Assembly: GCF_029946505.1 (NCBI RefSeq)
Contig: NZ_JARZHG010000005.1
Location: forward strand, 62,001-126,000
Length of the DNA: 64,000 nt
Direction: 5' to 3'
From: Polyangium sp. y55x31
GTDB lineage: Bacteria > Myxococcota_A > Polyangia > Polyangiales > Polyangiaceae
Below are positions 26,259 to 34,391 of this stretch, one piece after another; the stretch's first letter is position 1, and every line of letters begins with the position of its first letter. The notes under the pieces are model-generated. The model was not told the origin of the DNA. It worked only from the letters and a program-made list of their open reading frames with translations, and did no database searches. Both the position numbers and the translations under genes were made by a program.

Positions 26259-27323
26259 ATGATCCTTGCGTTGACCTCCAAGTCTCGTCGCTCGTCGCCT
26301 GCGGCCCGCCGGCGTGCCACTCTGCGCCGCGGGCGCTCCCTGCTCGCCAGGGAGAAAGCGCGCCTCGTCGCCCATTTTCGTACGGTCCTCGGCGAGCTGC
26401 GCGCCCGTGATACGAGCCACCTCTCGCCCGAGCAACGCGCGGCACGCGCGGGCCTGATCGCCGAGCTCCAGCGTTATGCCCGCACCGGGCGTTTCCCGCG
26501 GAACCTCGACTTCCCCGGGATCAGCATGCCCTATTTCGTCGACGCGTTCGGCACGCGTTGCGCGATGGCGCACCTCATCGAGTCGACGGGCGAGACCGAC
26601 CTCGTGACGCGCGTCGCAGCGACGGCGAACAATGCGTTCATTCGCGAGATCGAGGGAGACATCGCGCTCCGCGCCTGGCTCGATCGTGCGGGGCTCACCG
26701 CGGCCGAGGCGGCCCGGATCCAGCCTTCGTATTGCTTCGAGTCCAAGGCCTCCGATTGCTTCTGTTTGCAGGCCAACGGCTCCAAGGATGCCGTCGCGGA
26801 GGCGACGGTGGTCACGGTCATGCCGGAGCTCACGGCGAAGATCGACGTCCTCCACGGGACCGCTCCCGCAACGGTCATGGTGGGGGATACGATCCCCGTG
26901 ACCGTCTACGGATCTGGCACCTACGAGGTCGGCAGCTCCCTCCTCGTCGGTATCGATAGCGACTCGACCACGAACGTGGGGCGCCCGCTCAACCCGGACG
27001 GGACCGCCGAGCTCACCTGCCCCCCCGAGGGCAAGCCGAGGATCTCGAAAGAAGACGCGATCAACGCGATGCTGGCGCCGGGCGCCGGCGGCGGAACGGA
27101 GAGCTGCGAGGATTACCTCGCGAAAAAGAACGCCGTGTGGGGCGAGTCGCAGTGCGACTCCGGCGAGGAGAGCGACAGCGGCTGTGCACTCACGGCTGGA
27201 GGCAGCGGCGGCGCGTCTTCGTTGCTCCTCGGATCGCTCGTGCTCGCCGCGGCGACGTTCGCGCGGCGGAGGCGCGTGGCCCGGAGGCGGAAGGCGTCCG
27301 CGCAAGCCTCCACGAATCGCTAG
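26259..27323 (+). CDS. protein with MYXO-CTERM-like tail, N-terminal conserved domain of unknown function
   Basis: A 354-residue protein with AAGGAG upstream of ATG 26259. The N-terminus is very basic (SKSRRSSPAARRRATLRRGR) and shows no signal peptide. Residues 75-150 hold a domain with FVDAFGTRCAMAHLIESTG that I recall from uncharacterised secreted proteins of myxobacteria and Bacteroidota. A beta-rich part and a Cys-containing acidic region follow. The C-terminus CALTAGGSGGASSLLLGSLVLAAATFARRRR has the Cys, hydrophobic helix and Arg cluster of MYXO-CTERM sorting signals. The lack of an evident signal peptide is odd for such a tail. Confidence 0.75.
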   Translation: MILALTSKSRRSSPAARRRATLRRGRSLLAREKARLVAHFRTVLGELRARDTSHLSPEQRAARAGLIAELQRYARTGRFPRNLDFPGISMPYFVDAFGTRCAMAHLIESTGETDLVTRVAATANNAFIREIEGDIALRAWLDRAGLTAAEAARIQPSYCFESKASDCFCLQANGSKDAVAEATVVTVMPELTAKIDVLHGTAPATVMVGDTIPVTVYGSGTYEVGSSLLVGIDSDSTTNVGRPLNPDGTAELTCPPEGKPRISKEDAINAMLAPGAGGGTESCEDYLAKKNAVWGESQCDSGEESDSGCALTAGGSGGASSLLLGSLVLAAATFARRRRVARRRKASAQASTNR

Positions 27324-27342
27324 GGCGCGCGCGGCGGCGTGA

Positions 27343-27385
27343 GAATCCCCCGGGGCGTCCGGTCTGGACAGGCCCCCGGGGATTC
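27343..27385. terminator. long GC-rich hairpin after MYXO-CTERM gene
   Basis: The arms at 27343-27360 and 27366-27385 pair over about 18 bp (GAATCCCC outer part; GTCC and GGAC inner part) around the loop GGTCT, with one mismatch and one bulge. It lies 20 nt after the stop of the upstream gene. The following sequence (TGTATATCCGTTT) is only mildly T-rich, so an intrinsic terminator is likely but not certain. Confidence 0.5.
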
Positions 27386-27408
27386 TGTATATCCGTTTCG
27401 AGGAACGG

Positions 27409-27789
27409 ATGAAGCGGCACGCGCCCACGATCGCTGCCGGAGAAGGCAAGACGCGAAAACTCGTGAAGATCGGCCCGAGCGGGAAAGCTCGCGTCGCGCC
27501 GATGCCCGAGCGTACGCCCGTGGTGATGGTGAAGCCTCGCGCGCCCGCCGCGCGTCATTCTCTCCCCACGCTCGCCTCCCGGCGGAGCGGCGCGGTCCGC
27601 GGCGTGGGCGCTTGTCATACCTGCGCGGCGCTCGGGGAGGTTCGTCTGTACGAGGCCGTCGACGTAGGCAAGGTCCTGCTCTGCGGTTCATGCGCGGACA
27701 AGGCGCGCGACGAGACGTTCGGCCGTCCCGAGCCGCTCGATCACGCCATCATGGTCGGCGGGTTCGAGACGAACCGAAGGCGGCACTGA
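27409..27789 (+). CDS. small basic protein with CxxC...CxxC zinc-ribbon-like motif
   Basis: A 126-residue protein. The N-terminal 60 residues are basic, Pro/Ala-rich and probably disordered. The second half carries CHTCAALGE and, 23 residues on, LLCGSCADKA, a pair of CxxC motifs that could bind one zinc. No family is recognised; nucleic-acid binding would fit the charge. GAGGAAC precedes ATG 27409. Its stop abuts the convergent esterase gene. Confidence 0.68.
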   Translation: MKRHAPTIAAGEGKTRKLVKIGPSGKARVAPMPERTPVVMVKPRAPAARHSLPTLASRRSGAVRGVGACHTCAALGEVRLYEAVDVGKVLLCGSCADKARDETFGRPEPLDHAIMVGGFETNRRRH

Positions 27790-28488
27790 TCACGTCTTCG
27801 CGCTCTGGAGGATGTCCATCGCCTCCCGGAGCATTCCCTGGGGCACGTAATGGCCCCCGGCGAACTCGCGGTACGTGACGGTGTATCCCGCGGTTTCGAG
27901 GGCGGGGACGAGGTTTCGGCTGCATCGAACGGGCAGGACGGGGTCGTTCACGCCGTGGCTGATGAAGACCTCGGGCGCGCCCACCTGCGTGAGCGGCCGC
28001 ATGAATCCGGGGGAGAACGCGAAGACGAACCGGAAGAGATCGCCGTTCGTGAGACCGAGGGAGAGGGCATACGAGGCCCCATCGGAAAAACCCTCGATCG
28101 CGATCCGCGTGGGGTCCACGGCGAGGCAATGAAAGGCGGCGGTGAGTGCGCGATCGATGCGGGCGACGTCCGAGCCGTATCCGCCCCGGAGCAGATCCCA
28201 GGTCGAGCCCATCGAATCGGGCGCGACGAGGATGACGCCGTCGCGCTCGGCCTCTGGGCGAATGGAGTCGATGCGATGGCGGGCCTCGCCGCCCGCGCCG
28301 TGCAGGCAGAGCATGAGCGGAGCCGGGCGGGCGGGATCGTAGCTCGAAGGGATGAAGAGGATGCCGTCGCGTTTGTCGCCGAGGCCGAGCGGCCGGTCTC
28401 CGCGCTGTGCTGCGTCGCGGGGACCGGGCGTGGGGCGGGCATGCAATCGGCCGAGGTCGCGCGGATCGAGCTTTCGTGCAGCACGCAT
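27790..28488 (-). CDS. alpha/beta-hydrolase (phospholipase/carboxylesterase-like)
   Basis: A 232-residue serine hydrolase. The oxyanion region is MLCLHGAGGE (residues 59-68). The nucleophile elbow is GFSDGASY with S135, the acid residue lies in SHGVNDPVLPV and the His in FAGGHYVPQG. This order and spacing match the phospholipase/carboxylesterase branch. No signal peptide is seen. ATG 28488 has GGGAGA upstream. The substrate is not evident, and the neighbours do not suggest a pathway. Confidence 0.85.
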   Translation of the reverse strand: MRAARKLDPRDLGRLHARPTPGPRDAAQRGDRPLGLGDKRDGILFIPSSYDPARPAPLMLCLHGAGGEARHRIDSIRPEAERDGVILVAPDSMGSTWDLLRGGYGSDVARIDRALTAAFHCLAVDPTRIAIEGFSDGASYALSLGLTNGDLFRFVFAFSPGFMRPLTQVGAPEVFISHGVNDPVLPVRCSRNLVPALETAGYTVTYREFAGGHYVPQGMLREAMDILQSAKT

Positions 28489-28589
28489 GGTGTTCTCCCT
28501 GGGCAATGTGGTGCATGCGCCGCGCCAGACGGAAGGGGGCCTCCCAGATCCGTGTCGTTCCGCGAACGGGTGCGTGATACCGTCGACGA

Positions 28590-29225
28590 ATGGGGAACAA
28601 GCGGGAGGTTCAGGTCAACGCGCTGTCGCGTTACGAGAAGGCATCGGGCCGCCTCGTGCTCGAAGAATATTCGAGCTGTGAGGTGCCGGCGGGGTGTGGC
28701 GGCGCGATCCTGCGATGGATCGACCCGCAAGAGGCGTTGCCGCTGCACATGTGGGGCTGGACGACGGGCGAGGCCGACCTCTTCTTCGACGGCGCGCCCT
28801 TCACGTCGAGCCGCATCGATGCGCGCGTGGGTCGCCACGTGCTCGCGCTCCACGTGCGCCCCCAGGGCGGCCTGCCGCCGCAGCTCGCGCTCGCGCTCAG
28901 GTACTCGGACGATGCCCCCAAGCGGAACGTCGAGCCCGAGCGCTCGCGATCGATCGGCTACAAGATCCAGGTCCTCTCGGGCGCAGGCGCCGTGATGGTC
29001 GGATCGACGATGCCGCCGAAAGGGGACGGCTGGCGTCAGCCTGGTTTCGACGAAAGTGGCTGGCAGCCCCTCGTCCGCATGGAGGCCGCGACGAAGGATC
29101 CCGACAAGAACTGGCACCTCCAGCAAGTGCTGAAGACGGGCGCGCGCGTCATCGGTTTGCCCGGACAGACAGGGCCGCTCTGGGTGCGTTGCACGTTCGA
29201 TCTCGTGCTCGGAGGTGCCCCGTGA
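28590..29225 (+). CDS. beta-sandwich-like protein coupled to radical SAM gene
   Basis: A 211-residue soluble protein with no signal peptide. The alternating beta pattern and the segment GWRQPGFDESGWQPLVRME resemble galactose-binding-like beta-sandwich domains. The N-terminal part has two Cys (SSCEVPAGCGG). I do not recognise a full-length family. Its TGA overlaps the GTG of the radical SAM gene (GTGA), so it belongs to a tightly coupled three-gene unit. It might be a substrate, scaffold or partner of that enzyme. Confidence 0.68.
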   Translation: MGNKREVQVNALSRYEKASGRLVLEEYSSCEVPAGCGGAILRWIDPQEALPLHMWGWTTGEADLFFDGAPFTSSRIDARVGRHVLALHVRPQGGLPPQLALALRYSDDAPKRNVEPERSRSIGYKIQVLSGAGAVMVGSTMPPKGDGWRQPGFDESGWQPLVRMEAATKDPDKNWHLQQVLKTGARVIGLPGQTGPLWVRCTFDLVLGGAP

Positions 29226-30541
29226 GCCCGCGCCCGCCTCTCGTGCTCGTGCCGCAGTTTTTCGGGTCGACCGTCTTCGATCGGCGAACCTCGCGGTATT
29301 TTCCTTTTGATCACGAAGCCACCGACGTCCTGCTCCGCGCGCGCTCGCTCTCGATCGGCGCGATGATCGACGCCGCGCCGCCCGAGCGAAGGGACGCGCT
29401 CGGCGCGTTCGCCGAGGCGTTCTATCGCAAGGACTTCTTCACCCACGATTTGCGGTTCGACGGCGAGGCCCTCGACGTCGTGCCGCCGGCCGATCATCTC
29501 ACGGGGCCGCTCGCCGTGCACCTCGAGGTCGTGGCCGCGTGCAACCTCACCTGCTCGCATTGCTTCGCCGGCGAGCTGCCGCGCCGCGAGCCGCCGCTCA
29601 CGCTCGCCGAGCTCGATACGCTGTTCGCCACGCTCGCCCGGATGGGATCGTTCCGCCTCGGCCTCACGGGCGGCGAACCGCTGCTCCGCAAGGATCTTTT
29701 CGACATCCTCGATCTCGCGACGAGCCACGGCCTGCACCCGTGCCTCACGACGAACGCGCTCATGCTGACCGAGGAGACCGCGAAGAAGCTCGGCGAACGG
29801 TCGCTCGTCTGGCTCAACGTAAGCCTCGACGGGGCGACGGCCGCGACGAACGACGTGGTCCGCGGCGCGGGGACGTTCGATCGGGTGCTCGAGAAGCTCG
29901 CGATGCTCCGGGCCCACGCGCGATTCTCGCTCGCGTTCACGGTGATGCGGCACAACGTAGACGAGGCGCGCGCGTTCGCCGAGCTCGCCGCGAAGACGGG
30001 CGCGTTCACGGCCGTGTTCCGGCCGCTGTATCCCGTGGGTTCGGCCGAGGCGCGGGAAGAGCTCTGGCCGTCGTTCGGCGATTACGAGCGCGCGCTCGAC
30101 GCGATCTGGACGCTCGGCGGAGACGAGGCGGGCCGCCCCGTCGACGTGCGCGCGATCGATCCGTTTTCCCCGAAGGGCCGCCGCGATTCGCAGGCCGTCG
30201 TCCACGACAACTGGGGGTGCGGCGCGGGCAATACGGTCTGCTCCATCTCCGTCGGCGGCGACGTGAACCCTTGCAGCTTCCTCGGGCCCACGTTCGTCGC
30301 CGACAACGTCCGCCGCACCCCGTTCGATCGCATCTGGAGCGAGGGCGAACGATTTCGCAGCATTCGCGGATTGCCCGGCGACGGCACGGGCACGGCGACG
30401 TTCGGCGGCGGCTGCCGCGCGCGTTCGCTCGTCATGGCCGGGGACGTCAATGCCCCCGATCCTTGGCTCGCCGAGCACGAGCGCGTGCCGGCCCGCCGCA
30501 ACCCGCTCACCGTGCTTCGCGCCCAGCGGAGGCTCGCATGA
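29222..30541 (+). CDS. radical SAM/SPASM-domain enzyme with possible N-terminal RRE-like segment
   Basis: A 439-residue protein. The radical SAM CxxxCxxC is C107, C111 and C114 in CNLTCSHCF, followed by the SAM-binding GGEPLL. The C-terminal SPASM-type Cys cluster spans NWGCGAGNTVCSISVGGDVNPCSF and GGGCRARS, so auxiliary Fe-S clusters are expected, as in PqqE and MftC peptide maturases. Residues 1-90 (VFDRRTSRYFPFDHEATDVL) look like a PqqD/RRE-type peptide-recognition fold. GTG 29222 overlaps the upstream stop, and the stop overlaps the next ATG. I infer modification of a peptide or protein; no short precursor ORF stands out nearby. Confidence 0.88.
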   Translation: MSPRPPLVLVPQFFGSTVFDRRTSRYFPFDHEATDVLLRARSLSIGAMIDAAPPERRDALGAFAEAFYRKDFFTHDLRFDGEALDVVPPADHLTGPLAVHLEVVAACNLTCSHCFAGELPRREPPLTLAELDTLFATLARMGSFRLGLTGGEPLLRKDLFDILDLATSHGLHPCLTTNALMLTEETAKKLGERSLVWLNVSLDGATAATNDVVRGAGTFDRVLEKLAMLRAHARFSLAFTVMRHNVDEARAFAELAAKTGAFTAVFRPLYPVGSAEAREELWPSFGDYERALDAIWTLGGDEAGRPVDVRAIDPFSPKGRRDSQAVVHDNWGCGAGNTVCSISVGGDVNPCSFLGPTFVADNVRRTPFDRIWSEGERFRSIRGLPGDGTGTATFGGGCRARSLVMAGDVNAPDPWLAEHERVPARRNPLTVLRAQRRLA

Positions 30542-31671
30542 ACGCCCTCGACACGGAATGGCTCCTCTCGGCCGATCGCGTCTTGCCTTCGGCCGCGGAG
30601 CTTTTGACCCTCGCCGCGAACCTCACCGCAAAGGGAGAGCTCGAAAAGGCGGCGATCGCCTGTGACGCCGCATGCAGCGTCGCCCCGGACGATCCCGACA
30701 TCGCCTCCGCGCGGGCGCTCCTGCTCGATCGGCTGCGCATCGTGGAGCACGGCCTCGTTTTTCGTTACGTGCCCGCGGGGCCGTTTCTCATGGGCGCGGA
30801 GGACGGCGACCCCGACGAGCGGCCCGTGCACGCGGTCGAGCTCGACCCATTCTGGATCACCGAGGTCCCCATCACCTGGTCGGCCTATCACGCCCTCGTC
30901 GGCTGGCCGCCGCCGCCCGCCGGCTTGCCTCAGCACAAGCCGATGCGGGATCCGAAGACGGGGAAGTTCGACGACGAGCTGTTTTCCCTCTACAACGACC
31001 ACAAGATTCGCCGTCAGTATTGCGAGAGCGAGACGATTCGCGCGTGCGATTGGCACGCGCACGCGCCCGAGCAAGCGTGGCGGAGCGGCCGCAGCGGCGA
31101 GCACGTGGCCACGTCCCGGGAGCTGTTCGGCGAGGTCCCGCGGACGGACCCGGCGCGCCCCTGGACCTACGACCAGAAGCCGATGGTCGCGGTCTCGTGG
31201 GCGCAGGCGAACGCGCTCGGAAAGGCGCTCTCGAATGATCGGGTGACCTACCGTTTGCCCACCGAGGCCGAGTGGGAGAAGGCCGCGCGTGGCGGGCGCG
31301 TCGGCTGTCGTTATCCGTGGGGGGACGATCCGCCCACACCCGAGCTTTGCGACTTCGGTCGATTCGAAGCGTTCTCGATCCGTCCGCCGCAGGGCTTCCC
31401 GCCGAACGGCTACGGCCTTCATGGGATGAGCGGCGGTGTCCGCGAATGGACCGCCGACGGATACGACGCCGCGTACTACGCCGAGAGCCCGCGCGCGCGT
31501 CCCACCGGGCCCGCGACGGCGACGCAGCGTGTCCTTCGTGGAGGCTCGTGGGCCGATTGCGCGTGGGCGGTGCGTGTCTCCTTCCGCATGGGGCTACCCC
31601 CGGAAAAGGCGAGTGATCCGACGATTGGATTTCGCCTGCTCCGGACGGTCCGAGGGACGACGCGGCGCTGA
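30538..31671 (+). CDS. SUMF1/FGE-fold (formylglycine-generating-enzyme-like) protein
   Basis: A 377-residue protein. About 75 N-terminal residues are helical and TPR-like (AANLTAKGELEKAAIACDAA). The FGE-sulfatase domain runs from FRYVPAGPFLMGAEDGDPDE to the end, with YRLPTEAEWEKAARGG and QRVLRGGSWADCAWAVRVSFR. True aerobic FGE has a copper-binding Cys pair in GGSYxCxxxxC; here a single Cys lies in a shifted position. A sulfatase-maturing activity is therefore doubtful, and the fold may serve another oxidative or binding role, as in EgtB or PvdO relatives. ATG 30538 overlaps the radical SAM stop (ATGA). Confidence 0.85.
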   Translation: MNALDTEWLLSADRVLPSAAELLTLAANLTAKGELEKAAIACDAACSVAPDDPDIASARALLLDRLRIVEHGLVFRYVPAGPFLMGAEDGDPDERPVHAVELDPFWITEVPITWSAYHALVGWPPPPAGLPQHKPMRDPKTGKFDDELFSLYNDHKIRRQYCESETIRACDWHAHAPEQAWRSGRSGEHVATSRELFGEVPRTDPARPWTYDQKPMVAVSWAQANALGKALSNDRVTYRLPTEAEWEKAARGGRVGCRYPWGDDPPTPELCDFGRFEAFSIRPPQGFPPNGYGLHGMSGGVREWTADGYDAAYYAESPRARPTGPATATQRVLRGGSWADCAWAVRVSFRMGLPPEKASDPTIGFRLLRTVRGTTRR

Positions 31672-31680
31672 CCTCTGCGG

Positions 31681-31723
31681 GCGCGGACCGTGCGGCGCGG
31701 CCTGCGCTGCGCGTGGTCCGCGC
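31681..31723. terminator. stem-loop after the radical SAM cassette
   Basis: Perfect 9-bp arms, GCGCGGACC (31681-31689) and GGTCCGCGC (31715-31723), extend inward by several wobble and Watson-Crick pairs. The hairpin begins 10 nt after the stop of the SUMF1 gene. No T-run follows. Confidence 0.4.
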
Positions 31724-31733
31724 TACCCGCCGC

Positions 31734-31747
31734 CAAACTTTCGTTTG
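31734..31747. promoter_or_regulatory. candidate XRE operator
   Basis: CAAAC-TTTC-GTTTG is a perfect 5-bp inverted repeat 33 bp before the start of the XRE regulator gene, a position that would suit autorepression. Short palindromes arise by chance, so confidence is low. Confidence 0.25.
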
Positions 31748-31779
31748 TCGCCGGAGCAAGGTTGTGGCATCGTAACATC

Positions 31780-32118
31780 ATGCCCAGACGAACCATACCT
31801 TCTCCTGCTGCCGCCAAGGTCGGCGCGCGCATCCGCGCGCTTCGCCTCGAACGAAGTCTGTCACTCCAGCACGTTGCCGATGTCGGGCAACTGTCGAAGG
31901 GGCACCTCTCCAGCATCGAGCACGGCCTCGCGGCGATCACCATCGAGACGCTCGTGCGCATCGCGCAAGGGCTCGACCTATTGCCGATGGATCTGCTCAC
32001 GTTCCCGGAGGACGACGAGCGAGGTCGCATCGCCGACATCATCCGCACCAAGATCGGAAAGAAAGAGCTGCCGAAGCTCCGGCGTGAGCTCGCAGCGCGC
32101 GGCACGAACAAGGCCTGA
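31780..32118 (+). CDS. XRE-family helix-turn-helix regulator
   Basis: A 112-residue DNA-binding protein. The HTH_XRE domain spans about residues 14-70: GARIRALRLERSLSLQHVAD, then QLSKGHLSSIEHGLAAITIETLVRIAQGL. A short charged C-terminus follows with no ligand or protease domain. It stands alone, 75 bp before the sirtuin gene in the same direction. Its target is unknown. Confidence 0.87.
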   Translation: MPRRTIPSPAAAKVGARIRALRLERSLSLQHVADVGQLSKGHLSSIEHGLAAITIETLVRIAQGLDLLPMDLLTFPEDDERGRIADIIRTKIGKKELPKLRRELAARGTNKA

Positions 32119-32193
32119 GAGCGCCCCGGGGGGGATCGCTCCGGCCTTTCCGACGTTCTCCACGCCACGCCTTCCGTGCTATCGTCCGCGTCC

Positions 32194-33027
32194 ATGAAGG
32201 ACGCTCTCGCTGCGCTCACGGATGCCGTGCGGTCCGCGCAAGCCGGCCAGATCTTGATCGTCACGGGCGCGGGCGTCAGCCACGCGAGCGGGATCCCCAC
32301 GTTCCGCGGCAGCGATCCCGACGCCATCTGGAAGCGCGACGTCACCGAGCTCGGCACCCACGCCTTCTTCTGCGAGAACCCGGCGGGCTCGTGGCAATGG
32401 TATCTGTCGCGATTCGAGAAGCTCGTGGGCGCAAAGCCGAACCCGGCGCACCATGCCATCGCGGCGCTCGAGCGATTCCAGATCGAAAGGGATGGCGAGT
32501 TCCTCCTCGTCACGCAGAACGTCGACACGCTGCACGAGCAGGCCGGGTCGCAGCGTATGATCAAGGTCCACGGGACGAGTGATCGGTATCGGTGCTCGCG
32601 GGTCGGCTGCGAGCTCGGCGAGCCCGAGGGATCGATCGCGGCGAGCGAGGTCGACCTCACGGCGTTCCGGGCAAACCCCGTGGAGGCGAACGTGCCTCGT
32701 TGCCCGTCGTGCGGCGCGTTTCTGCGGATGCACGTCCTCTGGTTCGACGAAATGTACGCCGGGCACCGCGATTACCAGTGGAGGCGGGTGGGCATCGCCG
32801 CGCAGGTGCGCGTGGGGGTCGTGATCTTCGCAGGCACGTCCTTTTCGGTCGGCGTGACCGAGCTCGTGACGAATTTCGCGCTCCGGCGGTACGTGCCCGT
32901 CTTCAACATCGACCCCACGCCGCGCGTCAGCGAGCCGGGCATCGCGACCATCGCCGCCGGCGCGGAGGTGGCGCTCGTCGAGGTGTGCAAGCGGCTTGGC
33001 GTGGCCGTGGAGGCGGGGTCGGCTTGA
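32194..33027 (+). CDS. Sir2-family NAD-dependent deacylase
   Basis: A 277-residue sirtuin. NAD-binding motifs are VTGAGVSHASGIPTFRG (residues 24-40) and TQNVDTLHEQAG. The catalytic His is in IKVHGT. The zinc ribbon is CSRVGC, with an unusual C-x4-C spacing, and CPSCGAFLRMHVLWFDEM. The C-terminal Rossmann segment includes VIFAGTSFSVGV. By family it removes acyl groups from protein lysines with NAD consumption, in the cytosol. The FDE-M sequence after the zinc site is typical of bacterial class III/U-like forms. Confidence 0.9.
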   Translation: MKDALAALTDAVRSAQAGQILIVTGAGVSHASGIPTFRGSDPDAIWKRDVTELGTHAFFCENPAGSWQWYLSRFEKLVGAKPNPAHHAIAALERFQIERDGEFLLVTQNVDTLHEQAGSQRMIKVHGTSDRYRCSRVGCELGEPEGSIAASEVDLTAFRANPVEANVPRCPSCGAFLRMHVLWFDEMYAGHRDYQWRRVGIAAQVRVGVVIFAGTSFSVGVTELVTNFALRRYVPVFNIDPTPRVSEPGIATIAAGAEVALVEVCKRLGVAVEAGSA

Positions 33028-33059
33028 ACCCTCTTGCCTCCGCGCGGTGAAGCTCGTAG

Positions 33060-33704
33060 ATGGGCGCCACCTTGGGTGCACTCCGCGGTAGCCTCACGTT
33101 CTCGCGCTTCTACGTCACCGGTGACATTCCCGACGATGTTCCCGGAACGACGCTGAAGCGCATCCGTGCCAACGCCTTCCAGCCCCTCTCGCCCGACGAC
33201 GAGAAGAACGAGGGTGCGGGCTGGGCCAACATCGATGATCCCTTCGACACGGACCTCGATCACGAGAAGGTCTTCTACAACGAGTACGTTTGTCTGGGCC
33301 TGCGCCTCGACCGCTGGGCCATCCCCTCGTCGCTGCTCAAGCAGCACCTGCGCGAGGCCGAGCAGGCGCTTCTGGCCAAGAAGGGGCTCGAACGCCTCGG
33401 CCGGCAGGCGAAGGCCGATTTGAAGACGATGGTCGTGCGCAAGCTCCGGCGCCAGCTCGTGCCTTCGCTCAAGAGTTACGACGTCGTGTGGAATCTGCGG
33501 ACGAACGTGCTCCACCTGTACAGCCAATCCGAGCGTATCGCGACCCTGCTCGACGACCTCTTCAAGCGCACGTTCAAGGTCGACCTCGTGCCCGAAAGCC
33601 CGGGCACGGCCGCCGATCGCCTGGGCCTCGACGCCAAGGAGGCGCGGGCCTTCGCCGGACTCGAGCCGATGACGCTCGCCCGATTGGAAGAGGAGGCGCG
33701 CTGA
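33060..33704 (+). CDS. rdgC: RdgC-like recombination-associated protein, N-terminal part
   Basis: A 214-residue protein resembling the first two thirds of RdgC and the short RdgC homologues of Deltaproteobacteria. Shared features are a FQPLSPDDEKNEGAGWANID segment, then LGLRLDRWAIPSSLLKQHLREAE, a Lys/Arg-rich helix (DLKTMVVRKLRRQLVPS) and VVWNLRTNVLHLYSQSERIA. By family it forms a ring-shaped dimer on duplex DNA that restrains RecA. Its TGA overlaps the ATG of the next gene, which appears to encode the remaining part. Identification is from recalled patterns, not alignment. Confidence 0.68.
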   Translation: MGATLGALRGSLTFSRFYVTGDIPDDVPGTTLKRIRANAFQPLSPDDEKNEGAGWANIDDPFDTDLDHEKVFYNEYVCLGLRLDRWAIPSSLLKQHLREAEQALLAKKGLERLGRQAKADLKTMVVRKLRRQLVPSLKSYDVVWNLRTNVLHLYSQSERIATLLDDLFKRTFKVDLVPESPGTAADRLGLDAKEARAFAGLEPMTLARLEEEAR

Positions 33705-34282
33705 TGGAGCTTTTGGATCTCATCGAGGGGCGCCGCTTCATGGGGCGCGAATTCGTGGTTTGGCTCTGGTTCGAGAGCGAGATGCAGGAGACGAACCTCG
33801 AGCCGACGGGCGCCGATCCGGTCTCGATGTGGCTGGAGGCGCAGATCACGCTGGTGCTCGAAAAAGAGGAGAGCCGGCTCAAGGGCGCGATCCCGGCCTC
33901 GTCGCCGGAGGCGAAGGAGGCGCTCCGGCAGGGCAAGCTCCCGAAGGAGGCGAAGATGCGCCTCGTGCGCGGAGATCGCGAATTCGTCTGGACGCTCAAG
34001 GCCGATTCGCTCGGGCTCTCGGGGCTCAAATTGCCCACGCAGCTCAAGAAAAACGACGAGAAACACGAGGTGTTCTACGAGCGCATGATGCTGCTCGAGG
34101 ACCTCGAAACCTCGCTCTCGGCGCTTTATGCGGACTTCGTGCGCCTGCGCCTCGCAGACCCGTGGGACGACGAGGTCGTGCCGCTCATGACGAGCTGGGC
34201 GCACGGCGAGAAGCCGGACGCGGGGGCGTATCTCGCGACGAAACGCGCGGTGCTCGGCGAGAAGCGGAAGCGCAAGCGGTAG
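33704..34282 (+). CDS. RdgC-associated protein, probable C-terminal partner
   Basis: A 192-residue protein whose start ATG overlaps the TGA of the RdgC-like gene (TGATG), with GGAAGAGGAGG upstream. It has FMGREFVVWLWFESE, then a beta-rich acidic part, KLPKEAKMRLVRGDREFVWTLKADSL, a helix and a very basic C-terminal tail (GEKRKRKR). The GREFxxWLW motif is one I associate with genes placed directly after short RdgC in Deltaproteobacteria. It probably acts with the upstream protein. It could instead be an independent unknown. Confidence 0.62.
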   Translation: MELLDLIEGRRFMGREFVVWLWFESEMQETNLEPTGADPVSMWLEAQITLVLEKEESRLKGAIPASSPEAKEALRQGKLPKEAKMRLVRGDREFVWTLKADSLGLSGLKLPTQLKKNDEKHEVFYERMMLLEDLETSLSALYADFVRLRLADPWDDEVVPLMTSWAHGEKPDAGAYLATKRAVLGEKRKRKR

Positions 34283-34313
34283 GCCGCTGCGAAATTATTT
34301 TCGCAGGTCCGCC

Positions 34314-34343
34314 TTGACATCGGAACGACATCCCTGGTAGGGA
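34314..34343 (+). promoter_or_regulatory. promoter for lipoprotein gene
   Basis: TTGACA (34314-34319), an 18-nt spacer and TAGGGA (34338-34343) lie 49 nt before ATG 34392. The match to the -35 consensus is exact and the arrangement matches other promoters in this window. Confidence 0.58.
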
Positions 34344-34391
34344 CGGCCACGCCGATTCCACTGATTTTCGTCATTCCTGTTGGAGGGGCTC

